Source: CAWIHA01 sp963835855
GTDB lineage: Bacteria > Acidobacteriota > Terriglobia > Bryobacterales > Bryobacteraceae
Reading direction: 5' to 3'
Assembly: GCA_963835855.1 (NCBI GenBank)
Contig: CAWIHA010000042.1
Span: 1 to 24,645, forward strand
Length of the DNA stretch: 24,645 nt
Shown here: in pieces, positions 7,125-15,902 of the stretch
How positions within the stretch are numbered: the stretch's first letter is position 1
Layout: the number at the start of each line of letters is the position of its first letter
Notes under the pieces: generated by a model
Databases searched by the model: none
The model's input: only the letters and a program-made list of their open reading frames with translations
What the model was told of the DNA's origin: nothing
Program-made: the position numbers and the translations under genes

Positions 7125-10100
7125 CTAGATCGCTCGCGTTGCCGGCACCGGCTCGCGCAGTAAAGGCCGCGGCTTATGTTTCCGTGTGAACAGGCCGTGG
7201 AACTTCTCCAGGTAGATGTAGTAAACCGGCGTGATGTAGAGCGTCAAGAGCTGCGAAACCACCAGCCCACCCTCGACCGCCAGGCCCAGCGGCCGGCGCG
7301 CCTCGCCGCCGGCGCCGAACGCGAGCGCGATCGGCAGCGTGCCCATCAGCGCCGCCATCGTGGTCATCATGATGGGCCGGAACCGGATCAGGCAAGCTTC
7401 GTAGATCGCATCCGGCGGGCTCTTGCCCTCGTTCCGTTGGGCATCCAAAGCGAAGTCGATCATCATGATCGCATTCTTCTTCACGATGCCGACCAGCATG
7501 ATGATGCCGACAAACGAATAGATGTTCAGCTCGTCGTGGAAGAGCATGAGCGTAGCGAGCGCGCCCAGTCCGGCTGACGGCAATCCCGAAAGAATCGTGA
7601 TCGGGTGAATAAAGCTCTCGTACAGGATGCCGAGCACCATGTAGATCACCAGGATGGCCATCACGAGCAGCAGGCCCATGCCTTGGAGCGACGATTGGAA
7701 CGCCTGCGCTATGCCCTGGAACGTGGTCGAGATTGTCGCGGGCAGACCGCTCGTGCTGACTTCGTTTTCAATCTCTGAGACTGCATCGCCGAGCGATACG
7801 CCCGGCTTGAGATTGAACGAAATGGTGACCGACGGCACCTGCCCAAGGTGCGTCACCTGCAAGGGTCCGACCGTCGGCACTAATTTTGCGACCGCATTCA
7901 GCGGCACCAGCCGCCCGGAATTCCCATGCACATAAAGTTCCGAGAGCGCCGCCGGATCGCGCTGATACTGCGGCTCGAGCTCCATGATCACCCAGTATTC
8001 GTTGCTCTGCGTGTATATGGTCGAGACCTGGCGCGAGCCGTAGGCATCGTAAAGCGCATTTTCGATCTCGCCGGCGCTCACGCCGAGTGCGTATGCCTTG
8101 TCGCGATCGATCGTTACCAGAACCTGCGGGCTGCGGATCTGCAGATCGCTTGTGACATCCACGAGCCCGGCAAGGCCGTGCATCCTGCCTTCGATAATGG
8201 GCGCCCAGTGGTAGAGGCTCGTTCATATCCGAGCTCTGCATCGTGTACTGGTAGAGGCTCTTGGTGAGCTGGCCCCCGATGCGTATGAGCGGCGGCACCT
8301 GCATATACGCCTGAATGCCCGGCAGGCGGCCAAACTTGGGGCGCAGCTCATTGATGATTTCGTCGGCGCTCGGCCGCTCGTTGCGGGGCCTCAGGTGCAG
8401 GAAGATCACGCCCGTGTTGCCCGTGGCCGCCCCGCCCCGCCCCACGCTCGACATCGCCGCAATGACCCTTGGGTCCTTGTTAACGACCGCGGCTATGGCC
8501 CGCTGATGCTTTACCATCCCCTCGTAAGAAATGTCTTGCGCCGCTTCCGTAAAGCCGAAAATCTGGCCCGTATCCTGGTTCGGAATGAAGCCTTTCGGGA
8601 TCACGACGAACAGGTAACCGGTAACGACCAGCAGCGCGAACGAAACCAGCATGGCGAGAGCACGCGCACGGAGCACGCCGCGCAGCGTCCAGTCATACAG
8701 GTTCAGCATGCCCTGGAACACGCGCTCGGAGCCGCGGTAAAACCCTCCATGCTTCTGCTCGCCCGGCGGGCGCAGGAACCGGCTGCACAGCATCGGCGTG
8801 AGCGTGAGTGAAACAAAGCCGGACACCAGGATCGCCACGCCAATCGTCACCGCGAATTCGTGGAAGAGCCGCCCGAGAATGCCGCCCATGAAAAGCACTG
8901 GAATGAACACCGCCGCGAGGGACAGCGTCATCGAGATGATCGTGAAGCCGATCTCGCGCGAGCCGTTGAGTGCCGCTTCCATCGGCCGCTCACCCATTTC
9001 CATGTGGCGCACGATGTTCTCCAGGATAACGATCGCGTCATCGACCACGAAGCCGACCGAGAGCGTCAGCGCCATCAAAGACAGGTTGTCCAGGCTGTAC
9101 CCGAACAAGTACATCGCCGCGAACGTGCCGATGATCGACATCGGCAGCGCCAGGCTCGGGATGATCGTGGCTGAAACGTTCCGCAGGAACAGAAAGATCA
9201 CCATCACGACCAGGCAGACGGTAAGCAGCAGCGTGAACTTCACGTCGTCCACCGAATTGCGGATGGATTCCGAGCGGTCGTAGATGATATCGATCGAGAC
9301 CGAGGCGGGAATCTGCATGCGGAATTTCGGCAGCAGCTTCTTGATCGAATCGACCACCTCAACCGTATTCGTGCCGGGCTGGCGCTGGATGGCCAGCACG
9401 ATCGCGCGCACGCCATTGAACCAGCTCGCGACTTTATCGTTCTGCTGGCTGTCGATCACACGCCCGATCTCGTCCAGGTGCACCGGCGAGCCGTTCCGGT
9501 AGGCGACGATCAGCGGCCGGTATGCGGCAGCATTCATGAGCTGGCCGGTCGCCTGCACCGTGAACGCCTGGTTAAAACCGTACAGCGTTCCGGTCGGCAG
9601 ATTGACGTTGGCGTCCGCGATGGCCTGCCGGACGTCTTCAATTCCGATACCGCGCGTGGCGAGCGCGTTCGGATCGAGCTGCGCGCGCACCGCGTATTTC
9701 GCAGAGCCGAATACCAGGACCTGTGCCACGCCGCTCACCATTGAGATGCGCTGGGCCATCAGCGTCTCGCCGTACTCGTCCACGGTCGAGAGCGGCAGCG
9801 TGGGCGAGCTCAGCGCCAGGTAGAGAATGGGGCTGTCGGCGGGGTTCACCTTGCTGAAGGTTGGCGGAGTCGGCATGTTCGGCGGTAATTGCGCGCCTGC
9901 CGCGGTGATGGCCGACTGCACGTCCTGCGCTGCACCATCCAGCGAGCGGTTGAGGCTGAATTGCAGCGTGATCTGCGTGTTCCCGAGCGAGCTGGTCGAG
10001 GCTCATGTTATCGATGCCCGCAATCGTCGAGAATTGCTTTTCCAGAGGCGTCGCGATCGATGCGGCCATCGTCTCCGGGCTCGCCCCGGGCAATTGGGCC

Positions 10101-10243
10101 AGGACGTTGATGGTCGGGAAGTCGACGTTGGGCAGGTCGCTGACGGGCAGCAGCCGGTAGCCCATCACGCCGAACAGAAGAATTCCCAGCATGACCAGCG
10201 TGGTCATGACCGGGCGCCGGATGAAGATCGCGGCAATATTCAC
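7125..10243 (-). CDS. RND efflux permease (MdtB/MdtC-like), two frameshifts
   Basis: This is the inner-membrane proton-driven pump of a tripartite drug/toxin exporter. Restoring two single-base insertions gives about 1038 residues, the normal length. The start is a GTG at 10241-10243 overlapping the adaptor stop by four bases (GTGA); the protein begins NIAAIFIRRPVMTTLVML. Family features: GASPETMAASIATPLE near the N-terminus, the TM4 acidic pair in GFVVDDAIVILEN, and a C-terminal half ending PVYYIYLEKF. Around STIY and KKNAIMMIDFAL it closely resembles MdtB/MdtC. Frame break one: an extra G in GG at 10000-10001, after which the frame resumes as STSSLGNTQITLQF. Break two: an extra G in GG at 8216-8217, resuming LYHWAPIIEGRMHG. 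As written the gene would yield only a short product of about 80 correct residues. No outer-membrane factor gene is in the window. Confidence 0.88.
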
Positions 10244-11382
10244 GAGATGGCTCCGGCGACGCTGTTGACGTCCTTCACAACCGTCACCTTCGCGCCGGGC
10301 ACCAGCCGGAGCTGCCCATCCGTGACGACGATCTCTCCGGGCCGCACGCCGCTTGAAACCACTGTATCCGGACCGAGCGTGCGGTTGACCACAATCGGCC
10401 GCGATTCCACCGTCATGTCCGGCTTCACAACGAACACGAACTGCCCCTGCTGCCCGGTCTGGACGGCTTGCGACGGAATGACGATTGCGTCTCCCTGCAT
10501 GGTGAGCGTCAGTGTGACGTTCACGAATTCGCCGGGCCACAGCGATCTGTCGCGGTTCGGGAACGTGCCCTTGAGCTGAATCGTGCTGGTGGTGATATCG
10601 ATGTTGTTATCGACAAACGAAAGTTGTCCGGCCGCGGCACGGCCCCCTTCTTTCGGAGCCGCTTCGACCCGTAGGGGATGCGCAGCCATGCACCGTTTGA
10701 TGTCCGAAAGGTACTGCGCCGGGACCGCGAAGCTCACGTAAATCGGCTGGATCTGGTTGATGGTGACAAGCGGCACATCATTCGCCTTGATGAGGTTGCC
10801 CCGATAGACCAGCAAACTGCCCGTGCGGCCGTCAATTGGCGAACGGATGCTCGTGTACTCGAGTTGGAGCCGCGCGTTTTCGATAGCCGCATCGTCGGCC
10901 GCCACCGAAGCCTTGAGCGCCTCCGCGTTGGTGCGGAACTGATCGTATTGGTCCCGCGCGATGACGCCCCTCTGATAGAGGTGCTCATACCTCTGCGCGT
11001 CCACCCTTGCGTATTGCTCCTGCGCGACATCGCGGTCGCGGTTTGCAATGGCCTGCTTCAGCGCCGCATCGAACGGGCGCGGGTCGATCGTAAACAGCGG
11101 GTCGCCCTTGCGCACATCCTGGCCCTCGGTGAAGTGAACGCGCACCAGCTCGCCGCCCACCTCGGCCTTCACCGCGACCGTCGAATACGGCTGAACGTTT
11201 CCGATTGCACGGACCTGGACCGGCTCGGGCCGCTCGACGACGGCCCCGGCCGTGACCGGCACGGCGACCTGGCGCTTTGCCGCTGCCGCGGTGGGGGCGG
11301 GCCTCCCGTCCGAACACGCGGTGAGCACAGCGAGGCCAAAGGTGATGGCAGCAGATATGCAAAGATGTAGAAACGGTTTCAC
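10240..11382 (-). CDS. RND efflux periplasmic adaptor lipoprotein (MdtA-like)
   Basis: This gene encodes 380 residues. The N-terminus is a lipoprotein signal with lipobox LTAC, the lipidated cysteine being C23. Then come the parts of a membrane fusion protein: a barrel-sandwich half with AEVGGELVRVHFTEGQDVRKGDPLFTID, an alpha-helical hairpin (about 105-170), the second lipoyl half with SIRSPIDGRTGSLLVYRGNLIKAND, and beta-barrel and membrane-proximal domains ending VRPGEIVVTDGQLRLVPGAKV. It bridges the permease to an outer-membrane channel. Its stop overlaps the permease GTG by four bases, so the two are translationally coupled. The start is a GTG; a TACAAT box sits about 17 bases upstream. 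It lies 111 bp downstream of hisA and may be partly read through from there. Confidence 0.9.
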   Translation of the reverse strand: MKPFLHLCISAAITFGLAVLTACSDGRPAPTAAAAKRQVAVPVTAGAVVERPEPVQVRAIGNVQPYSTVAVKAEVGGELVRVHFTEGQDVRKGDPLFTIDPRPFDAALKQAIANRDRDVAQEQYARVDAQRYEHLYQRGVIARDQYDQFRTNAEALKASVAADDAAIENARLQLEYTSIRSPIDGRTGSLLVYRGNLIKANDVPLVTINQIQPIYVSFAVPAQYLSDIKRCMAAHPLRVEAAPKEGGRAAAGQLSFVDNNIDITTSTIQLKGTFPNRDRSLWPGEFVNVTLTLTMQGDAIVIPSQAVQTGQQGQFVFVVKPDMTVESRPIVVNRTLGPDTVVSSGVRPGEIVVTDGQLRLVPGAKVTVVKDVNSVAGAIS

Positions 11383-11398
11383 GCGTTAACCAGATCCT

Positions 11399-11404
11399 AT
11401 TGTA
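11399..11404 (-). promoter_or_regulatory. Possible -10 box for the RND operon
   Basis: TACAAT on the minus strand lies in the 111-bp gap between hisA and the adaptor gene. A good -35 box at normal spacing is not visible, so the call is weak. Confidence 0.25.
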
Positions 11405-11493
11405 TTTCGGCGCGATGTCTGTCCGCGAGGTTACAACCAGTTGACGGCGTTTCGGGCAGCAAGGTTACAGGGAGCACTGAACCGCCGCGCTGC

Positions 11494-12189
11494 CTATTTG
11501 AGCCTCGCCAGCTCGTCCAGGCTCAGCCGGCCCGTGTAAATCGCCATGCCAAGGGCGGCATGAACATGGATGCGATCCAGCTCGCGGATCTCCTCGATGG
11601 TCGAGATGCCGCCAGCGGCCGTGAGTTCCAAACTCGTCGCGGCGCGTAGCCTGCGGAACCAGTCGAGATCGGTGCCTTCGAGCATTCCTTCCTTGTCCAC
11701 ATACGTGCAGAGAAATCCAGCGCAGTAGGGTTCGAGGCGGCCGAGGACCTCTTCCGCCATAAGGGAAGTGGCTTCGCGCCATCCCTTGACCACGATCTTA
11801 CCCGCTTTGGAATCGAGAGCGATCACTATGCGCTCGGAGCCAATCGCACCCGCGAGCGCCTTGAGGAAAACCGTGTTGACGCCAGAGGCGCCGAACGCTG
11901 CCGTTCCCACGATTACCTTGTACGCGCCGCAAGAGATCAAATTCCGTGCGCATTCAATCGAGCGCACTCCACCGCCCACGCGCGTAACGGCCCGTTCCGC
12001 AAGAAACCGGACGATGCCGTCGTTTGAGCCGCGGCCGAGCGCTGCGTCGAGATCGATGACCTGGATTTCAGGAAACGCCGAAAACTTCTCAAGCATCGCA
12101 AGCGGCGTTGGACCTTCGAGCGCCTTGTCCCTGCCCTGGACGAGCTGTACGACTTTCCCGTCCATCAGGTCGATGCACGGGATAATCAT
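11494..12189 (-). CDS. hisA: HisA, ProFAR isomerase
   Basis: This gene encodes 231 residues from the ATG at 12187-12189; the open frame continues upstream, but only as a shadow inside hisF. HisA opens the aminoaldose ring of ProFAR to give PRFAR, the substrate of HisF/HisH. It is a (beta/alpha)8 barrel with the first catalytic Asp in IPCIDLMDGKVVQL and the second in VIALDSKAGKIVVKGW. Phosphate-binding loops are seen in RVGGGVRS and TAAGGIS, and the loop YVDKEGMLEGTDLDW matches the family. It is slightly shorter than the usual 240-250. It is the last gene of the his operon; its ATG overlaps the hisF stop (ATGA). Confidence 0.95.
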   Translation of the reverse strand: MIIPCIDLMDGKVVQLVQGRDKALEGPTPLAMLEKFSAFPEIQVIDLDAALGRGSNDGIVRFLAERAVTRVGGGVRSIECARNLISCGAYKVIVGTAAFGASGVNTVFLKALAGAIGSERIVIALDSKAGKIVVKGWREATSLMAEEVLGRLEPYCAGFLCTYVDKEGMLEGTDLDWFRRLRAATSLELTAAGGISTIEEIRELDRIHVHAALGMAIYTGRLSLDELARLK

Positions 12190-12959
12190 GCGAAACTCCG
12201 CACTGGCACGCCGCACGCGGCCAGGTGTTGCTTGAGATCGGCCACGGTATACGTGCCGTAATGGAAGATCGAAGCGGCCAGCGCGGCATCGGCTTCGCCT
12301 TCGGTCAGCACGCGCACGAAGTGCTCGGCCTTGCCAGCACCGCCGGAAGCGATCACGGGCACATGCGTCGCGCGAGAGACGGTGCGGGTCAGCTCGCAAT
12401 CGAAGCCTTCCTGCACTCCATCGGTATCCATCGAAGTCAGCAAGATCTCGCCCGCTCCGAGCGCTTCGCCCCGCGCCGCCCACTCGATGGCGTCGATTCC
12501 GGTATCGTCGCGGCCGCCGCGCACATACACGTGCCAAGCCAGCGGTGCGGAGCCTAGCACCCTCCGGGCATCGATCGCCAACACGGTGGCCTGCGCGCCG
12601 AATTCCTCGCTCAGCTTGGTGATCAATTCCGGCCGCGCGACCGCGGCGGAGTTGATGCTGACCTTGTCGGCGCCCGCGAGCAGGACGTGGCGTGCGTCGG
12701 CGACCGTGCGGATGCCTCCGCCAACCGTCAGGGGAATAAAAACCTTCCGCGCCGTGCGTGCGACCACGTCCGCCATGATGTCGCGGTTATCGCTCGACGC
12801 AGTGATGTCGAGGAAAACCAGCTCGTCCGCGCCCTGCTGGTTATAGCGGTCGGCAAGCTCTACTGGGTCGCCGGCATCGCGCAGGTTGACGAAGTGTACG
12901 CCCTTGACGACCCGGCCGGCGGTCACATCCAGACACGGAATGATGCGCCTGGCGAGCAT
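12186..12959 (-). CDS. hisF: HisF, IGP synthase cyclase subunit
   Basis: This gene encodes 257 residues. HisF pairs with HisH to turn PRFAR plus glutamine-derived ammonia into IGP and AICAR. Catalytic acids are in IIPCLDVTAGRVVKGVHF (D11) and in VLAIDARR (D130 equivalent). Phosphate-binding elements are in IPLTVGGGIRT and VIASGGAG, and the TSMDTDGVQEGFD segment is diagnostic. It starts three bases after the hisH stop and ends overlapping hisA by four bases. HisF before hisA is the reverse of the enterobacterial order only in detail (there hisA precedes hisF). Confidence 0.97.
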   Translation of the reverse strand: MLARRIIPCLDVTAGRVVKGVHFVNLRDAGDPVELADRYNQQGADELVFLDITASSDNRDIMADVVARTARKVFIPLTVGGGIRTVADARHVLLAGADKVSINSAAVARPELITKLSEEFGAQATVLAIDARRVLGSAPLAWHVYVRGGRDDTGIDAIEWAARGEALGAGEILLTSMDTDGVQEGFDCELTRTVSRATHVPVIASGGAGKAEHFVRVLTEGEADAALAASIFHYGTYTVADLKQHLAACGVPVRSFA

Positions 12960-12962
12960 GGT

Positions 12963-13586
12963 TTAAAGTTCCGCGAAATTCTTCATGATCTTCAGCCCGA
13001 GCGGGCCGGACTTTTCGGGGTGGAACTGCACGCCAAAAATCGCGCCGTCCTCGAGCGCAGCGGTGTAAGAGACCGAGTAAGTACAAGTCGCGGCCGTTGC
13101 CGGACTTAGGGGCGCATAGTAACTATGCGCAAAATACAGATAGGGATTAGCGCCGAGGCCGGCCAGGAGCCGCGAGGACCAGCCGGCCGGACGTTTATCG
13201 GGACCGCCATCGACCGGCTCAAGCTTGTTCCACCCCATGTGTGGCACGCGGGCTTCGGCGGGGAATCGCCTGACGGCGCCCTGGTACAATCCGAGGCCCT
13301 CGACGCCCAGCGCTTCCTCGCTCGAGGTGAACAGCGCCTGCAAGCCCAGGCAGATCCCAAGAAACGGCACGCCCGCCCGAATCCGCTCGATCAAAGTTCC
13401 GCGCACACCCATCGCATCGAGCGCGCGCACCATCTGCCCGAAGTGGCCGACGCCCGGCAGGATCATCTTCTCCGCATCACATAAGCCCGCCGCATCGCGC
13501 ACCAGGGTATACCCGGCGCCGATCTCTTCGAGCGTGTTCTCGACGGATCGCAGGTTACCCGCACCGTAATCCAGGATGGCGATCAT
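12963..13586 (-). CDS. hisH: HisH, IGP synthase glutamine amidotransferase subunit
   Basis: This gene encodes 207 residues from the ATG at 13584-13586, which overlaps the hisB stop (ATGA); the open frame reaches further upstream, but the extra part is a hisB shadow. HisH is a class I glutaminase feeding ammonia to HisF. The triad is visible: Cys in PFLGICLGLQALF, and His and Glu in GVQFHPEKSGPLG. The N-terminus AILDYGAGNLRSVENTL is typical. Internal segments PHMGWNKLE and YFAHSYYA also match the family. Confidence 0.97.
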   Translation of the reverse strand: MIAILDYGAGNLRSVENTLEEIGAGYTLVRDAAGLCDAEKMILPGVGHFGQMVRALDAMGVRGTLIERIRAGVPFLGICLGLQALFTSSEEALGVEGLGLYQGAVRRFPAEARVPHMGWNKLEPVDGGPDKRPAGWSSRLLAGLGANPYLYFAHSYYAPLSPATAATCTYSVSYTAALEDGAIFGVQFHPEKSGPLGLKIMKNFAEL

Positions 13587-14170
13587 AGCAGTCCCTTGGT
13601 CGAAGGCAACTCGTTCTTCAAGCGCTTGTCTTTCGAGCACGCGAATTTCAACGCGCGAGCGAAGCACTTGAATACCGCTTCAAGCTGATGGTGGCTTGAC
13701 CGGCCGTACAAGACCTTCACGTGCAAGTTTGCGCCGGCGTGGGTGATGAAGCCCTGAAAGAAATCCTCGACCAGCTCGGCCTGAAGATCGCCGACCATGC
13801 GCGCTTTCAGCAGGTCTTTGTAAACAAGATATGGACGGCCGCCCAGGTCGAGTGCCACCGCTGTAAGCGTCTCATCCATGGTCATCAAGAAATACCCCGC
13901 GCGGTTGATGCCGCGCCGGTCTCCGAGTGCCTGGCCGAACAATTGCCCGAGCACGATACCGAGGTCTTCGACGGTGTGGTGCTGATCCACACCGAGATCG
14001 CCGCGGGCGTCGAGTTCCAGATCGAAGCCGCCGTGCTTGGCGAACAGCTCGAGCATGTGGTCAAGGAAGCCGATACCGGTTGAAATCCGATACCGGCCGC
14101 GGCCGTCGATATTCAGGCGCCCGCGAATCTGCGTTTCTCTGGTGTCGCGCTCGATCTTTGCGGTCCTCAT
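13583..14170 (-). CDS. hisB: HisB, imidazoleglycerol-phosphate dehydratase (monofunctional)
   Basis: This gene encodes 195 residues from the ATG at 14168-14170. It dehydrates IGP to imidazole-acetol phosphate and binds two Mn ions. Metal ligands are in GFLDHMLELFAKHGGFDLE and DQHHTVEDLGIVLGQ in the first half, and in EDFFQGFITHAGANLHV and YGRSSHHQLEAVFKCFARAL in the second. Unlike E. coli HisB it has no fused phosphatase domain; a separate HAD protein is encoded directly upstream, overlapping by four bases (ATGA). That makes the pair a split version of the bifunctional enzyme in genetic terms, although the HAD subtype differs. Confidence 0.97.
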   Translation of the reverse strand: MRTAKIERDTRETQIRGRLNIDGRGRYRISTGIGFLDHMLELFAKHGGFDLELDARGDLGVDQHHTVEDLGIVLGQLFGQALGDRRGINRAGYFLMTMDETLTAVALDLGGRPYLVYKDLLKARMVGDLQAELVEDFFQGFITHAGANLHVKVLYGRSSHHQLEAVFKCFARALKFACSKDKRLKNELPSTKGLL

Positions 14171-14847
14171 GCGGGCAGCACGGCCTCCAGTTGGTTGATG
14201 TCGTCGAGAACGGCGAGCGCGTTCTCCTCTTTCAGGGCGCAAATCAGCTCGCGGTAGCGCGGAATGGATGGTGCGGCGATGCCAATGAACGGCACATCCG
14301 CGGCCCTGGCGCTGCGGGCGTCATCGACGCCGTCGCCGACGTAGAAGAGCTTGCTGGCGGGATTCAGCTCGGCGATGCGGAGCAACCCGTCCGGCGCGGG
14401 TTTGGGATTCTTCACCACCTCCGCCGTAATGATCGGGTCGAACGTCAGGCTCCGGGCGAAGCGCGCCATGGTGATCTTGAGTTCCTGCTCGACACGTCCG
14501 GTGAATAGCGCAAGTTGGAAGCGCTCGGCCAGGCGCTCGAGCAGGCCGGCCTTCGGGATCCACTGCTCGCGGTAGATCAATCCGTCCGTACCGTCGCCGA
14601 AGAAGATCTCGTTGAAGCGATCCACTACCTGTTGATAGGTGACGCTCACCCCATAATCGGTAATCAGGCGATGGCACAGGTCCCAGTCGTTGTTCCAGCT
14701 GCCCTGGTTCTTGAAATCCTGGATCAGCTCGCGGCTCACGAGCCGGCCCGTGAAATCCTGAATCGTACGCTGTATGGTCTCACGATAGGAGCCGGTCACA
14801 TCGACCAGCACGCCATCCATATCGAAGACGAGGATTCGATCGGGCAT
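14167..14847 (-). CDS. HAD subfamily IA phosphatase, candidate histidinol-phosphatase
   Basis: This gene encodes 226 residues from the ATG at 14845-14847. All four HAD motifs are present: D9-M-D11 in LVFDMDGVLVDV, T116 in LALFTGR, the lysine region VVKNPKPAPDGLL (K146/K149), and GDGVDDARSA (D172, D175, D176). The helical cap (about 18-95) fits subfamily IA. The gene is locked into the his operon: its start shares one base with the hisC stop (TGATG) and its stop overlaps hisB. No other histidinol-phosphatase (HisB N-domain, PHP-type HisJ, or IMPase-like HisN) is in the window, so this is the obvious candidate to hydrolyse histidinol phosphate to histidinol. The family is certain; the substrate is inferred from position. 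Confidence 0.85.
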   Translation of the reverse strand: MPDRILVFDMDGVLVDVTGSYRETIQRTIQDFTGRLVSRELIQDFKNQGSWNNDWDLCHRLITDYGVSVTYQQVVDRFNEIFFGDGTDGLIYREQWIPKAGLLERLAERFQLALFTGRVEQELKITMARFARSLTFDPIITAEVVKNPKPAPDGLLRIAELNPASKLFYVGDGVDDARSARAADVPFIGIAAPSIPRYRELICALKEENALAVLDDINQLEAVLPA

Positions 14848-15902
14848 CACCAGATCTCCTCGAGTTCCGCCAGAAACCGCCGGACCTGCGCGCGCGTACC
14901 GGCCGTGACCCGCACACAACCGGCCAACTCGTAGCTGCGGTCGCGCACCAGCACACCGCGATCGCGCAGGCGGTCGCGCACTTCGATCGCGCGCGGGCCG
15001 ACGCGCATCAGGATGAAGTTCGCCTGGCTCGGGTAATACGCAATCCGCAGCCGGTCAAGCCCCTCGCGGAGCAGGTCGCGCGCAGCCAGCACCTCGGCGA
15101 CGTAGTTCTCGATATACGCGCGGTCCTGGATGGCGACGCCCGCCGCCATGGCCGCGAGCGAGTTTACGCTGTATGGCGATTGCGCCTTGTGCAGAACAGC
15201 GATGTTCTCCGGCTGCGAAAAGACGCAGCCGAGACGCATGGCCGCCATTCCGTACACCTTCGAAAAAGTCCGGCTGACGAACAGGTTCGGATACTTTGCG
15301 ACGAGCGGCAGCGCCGTGATGCCGCAGAACTCGAAGTAGGCCTCGTCGATCAGCACGGCGGCTCCGCCCGCTTTCGCGAGGATTTTCTCTAGCCCTTCGA
15401 TGCCAATCGCGCTGCCAGTCGGGTTATTCGGGTTCGCGATGATCACGGCGCGGGTTGCGGAGCGCAGCACGCCGAGCAATTCTTCGAGTGGAAACGCGAG
15501 GTCCGCCGCACGGTAATCGATTTCGCGGGTCAGGGCGCCCGCGACCTCCGCGTAGAAGCGGTACATCGCGTAGGACGGCCGAAGGAGGACCACCTCCTCG
15601 CCGTCATCGACATACGCGTTGATCAGGATTTGGATCGCCTCGTCGGTCCCGTTCGTGAGCAGCAGCTCACCGGGCGCGACGCCGAAGAACGCGGCGAGAT
15701 CCTTCCGCGCTTCACCGTACTCCGGATACACGGCGAGCTGGCCCGCATCGAGACTCTCGCGCAGGAAGGCGAGCACGCGCGGCGAACAGCCGACGGTGTT
15801 CTCGTTGAAATCGAGGCGCAGTTTATCCCGGCGGCCGGCGGTCGGCGGCGAGTACGGCGCCATGTGCAACACGGCATCGCGGGGACGCGGAGCTTCAGCC
15901 AC
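14847..15902 (-). CDS. hisC: HisC, histidinol-phosphate aminotransferase
   Basis: This gene encodes 351 residues. The start is a GTG at 15900-15902 that overlaps the hisD stop by eight bases. It is a PLP fold type I enzyme that transfers an amino group from glutamate to imidazole-acetol phosphate. The substrate-binding start LRLDFNENTVGCSP, the cofactor-binding loop TNGTDEAIQ, NPNNPTGS, the Asp/Tyr pair in LIDEAYFEF and the PLP lysine in SRTFSKVYGMAAMRLG are all visible, as is the C-terminal VRVTAGT. Length is normal. It is followed with a one-base overlap by the HAD phosphatase gene, the next step of the pathway if that assignment is right. Confidence 0.95.
   Translation of the reverse strand: MAEAPRPRDAVLHMAPYSPPTAGRRDKLRLDFNENTVGCSPRVLAFLRESLDAGQLAVYPEYGEARKDLAAFFGVAPGELLLTNGTDEAIQILINAYVDDGEEVVLLRPSYAMYRFYAEVAGALTREIDYRAADLAFPLEELLGVLRSATRAVIIANPNNPTGSAIGIEGLEKILAKAGGAAVLIDEAYFEFCGITALPLVAKYPNLFVSRTFSKVYGMAAMRLGCVFSQPENIAVLHKAQSPYSVNSLAAMAAGVAIQDRAYIENYVAEVLAARDLLREGLDRLRIAYYPSQANFILMRVGPRAIEVRDRLRDRGVLVRDRSYELAGCVRVTAGTRAQVRRFLAELEEIW

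Noticed and set aside
8183..8225. Programmed ribosomal frameshifting in the RND permease
   Set aside because: No slippery heptamer or stimulatory element is apparent, the family does not use frameshifting, and a single inserted base explains the break.
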